This document shows, piece by piece, positions 63,236 to 64,000 of a DNA stretch of 64,000 nucleotides; positions within the stretch are counted from its first letter, which is position 1; each line of letters starts with the position of its first letter. The position numbers were made by a program, and so were the translations under genes. The DNA comes from Metabacillus dongyingensis (lineage in GTDB: Bacteria > Bacillota > Bacilli > Bacillales > Bacillaceae). The DNA lies in NCBI RefSeq assembly GCF_019933155.2, contig NZ_CP082944.1, positions 2,110,001-2,174,000 of the forward strand, written 5' to 3'. Under the pieces are notes generated by a model. That model saw only the letters and a program-made list of their open reading frames with translations, was not told the origin of the DNA and searched no databases.

Positions 63236-63883
63236 ATGATTAAAATTGCACCATCGATTCTTTCAGCTGATTTTTCCCGCCTTGGAGCAGAAATTGAAGA
63301 TGTTGAAAGAGGGGGAGCGGATTATATTCATGTCGATGTGATGGATGGGCATTTTGTACCTAACATCACAATCGGTCCTCTGATTGTCGACGCAATCAGA
63401 CCGGTGACAAAGCTCCCTTTAGATGTTCATTTAATGATTGAGAATCCTGACGCTTTCATTGGTACATTTGCTAAAATGGGAGCGGATATCATTTCTGTTC
63501 ACGCAGAAGCATGTCCTCATTTACACCGGACCATTCAGCTTATTAAGTCTGAAGGTGTAAAAGCAGGGGTTGTACTTAATCCCCATACACCGGCAGATGT
63601 CATTAAGCATGTTCTCGATGACCTTGATCTGGTTCTTCTTATGACAGTGAACCCCGGGTTCGGCGGCCAATCTTTTATTCATTCTGTCCTGCCGAAAATT
63701 ACGGAAGTAGCAAAAATGGTGAAGGAACGCGGGCTGCAGACGGAGATTGAAGTAGATGGCGGAGTAAATGCAGAAACAGCTATGCTTTGTATAGAAGCAG
63801 GAGCAAATGTGCTGGTAGCAGGTTCAGCCATATACAATCAGCCTGACCGCATGAAAGCGATACGTGAAATAAGAAACGCTTAA
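63236..63883 (+). CDS. rpe: Ribulose-phosphate 3-epimerase
   Basis: Interconverts ribulose-5-phosphate and xylulose-5-phosphate in the pentose phosphate pathway. 215 residues; TIM barrel with [41 protein letters not shown] and the catalytic Asp in EIEVDGGVN. 2 nt after rsgA. A terminator follows. Confidence 0.97.
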   Translation: MIKIAPSILSADFSRLGAEIEDVERGGADYIHVDVMDGHFVPNITIGPLIVDAIRPVTKLPLDVHLMIENPDAFIGTFAKMGADIISVHAEACPHLHRTIQLIKSEGVKAGVVLNPHTPADVIKHVLDDLDLVLLMTVNPGFGGQSFIHSVLPKITEVAKMVKERGLQTEIEVDGGVNAETAMLCIEAGANVLVAGSAIYNQPDRMKAIREIRNA

Positions 63884-63908
63884 GAACCGCTTTTGCGGTT
63901 CTTTTTTT
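63882..63908 (+). terminator. Intrinsic terminator after rpe
   Basis: AAGAACCGC / GCGGTTCTT with a TTTT loop and a T-run. Confidence 0.92.
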
Positions 63909-63979
63909 AAGAATTCAATCGATAAAAAAATAAATCATAATAATATTATGTAAATTAGAAACAAGCAAGGATGAATGAA

Positions 63980-64000
63980 ATGAAATCAATTTACATTGTT
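63980..64000 (+). CDS. thiN: Start of a gene, probably thiamine pyrophosphokinase (3' end cut)
   Basis: Only the first seven codons (MKSIYIV) are in the window. The ATG has AAGGATGA about 8 nt upstream; an ATG three codons earlier is too close to it. The peptide and the position after rpe match thiN (YloS) of B. subtilis, but that rests on order and a few residues. Confidence 0.55.

Overview
The window is a stretch of chromosome from an endospore-forming member of the Bacillaceae (Bacillus sensu lato). The evidence is gene content and order that closely follow the Bacillus subtilis murG-to-rpe interval, low-GC codon use, strong AGGAGG-type ribosome binding sites, and sporulation genes (spoIIGA-sigE-sigG, ylyA). 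The differences from B. subtilis are local. ylmA, expected between sigG and ylmC, is absent, and a minus-strand ycgR-ycgQ pair sits there instead. A small yezD-like gene lies between a SAM riboswitch and cysH, and a small minus-strand membrane-protein gene lies convergent to pyrE. I saw no phage, transposon, CRISPR array, rRNA or tRNA.

Layout: 1-7210 is the end of the division and cell-wall cluster (murG 3' end, murB, divIB, ylxW, ylxX, sbp, ftsA, ftsZ), closed by a strong terminator. 7742-12070 is a large secreted serine protease (bpr). 12173-14985 is the sporulation sigma module: a Spo0A-type promoter, spoIIGA, sigE, and sigG with a leader that can hide its ribosome binding site. 14989-16729 is the minus-strand permease pair. 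16890-20922 is the post-dcw division cluster ylmC-ylmD-ylmE-sepF-ylmG-ylmH-divIVA. 20925-26451 holds ileS under a T-box, then ylyA, lspA and rluD. 26448-38330 is the whole UMP-synthesis operon pyrR-P-B-C-AA-AB-K-D-F-E, with three PyrR attenuators. 38718-45126 is sulfate assimilation and siroheme synthesis (S-box, yezD, cysH, cysP, sat, cysC, sumT, sirB, sirC). 45224-46930 is rqcH on the minus strand, divergent from the calcium pump yloB. 49873-64000 is a housekeeping run: yloC, remA, gmk, rpoZ, coaBC, priA, def, fmt, rsmB, rlmN, prpC, prkC, rsgA, rpe and the start of thiN.

How the genes fit together: most genes lie in tight, often overlapping operons, and the control points are mainly RNA-based (T-box, SAM riboswitch, PyrR attenuators, intrinsic terminators). 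Division genes (ftsA, ftsZ, sepF, divIVA, divIB) and the sporulation sigma genes are neighbours, as in B. subtilis. The sulfur block makes sulfide and also the siroheme cofactor that sulfite reductase needs. Two ribosome-quality-control proteins (YlmH and RqcH) and several translation factors (IleS, Def, Fmt, RsmB, RlmN, RsgA) are also here.

I did not find a clearly new multi-gene system. The points most worth checking are the sigG leader, the relocated ycgR-ycgQ pair with its palindromic operator, the S-box/yezD/terminator/cysH arrangement, a Glu in RqcH where I recall a conserved Asp, and two unexplained small genes or intergenic regions. All comparisons to B. subtilis come from memory of that genome, not from a database search.
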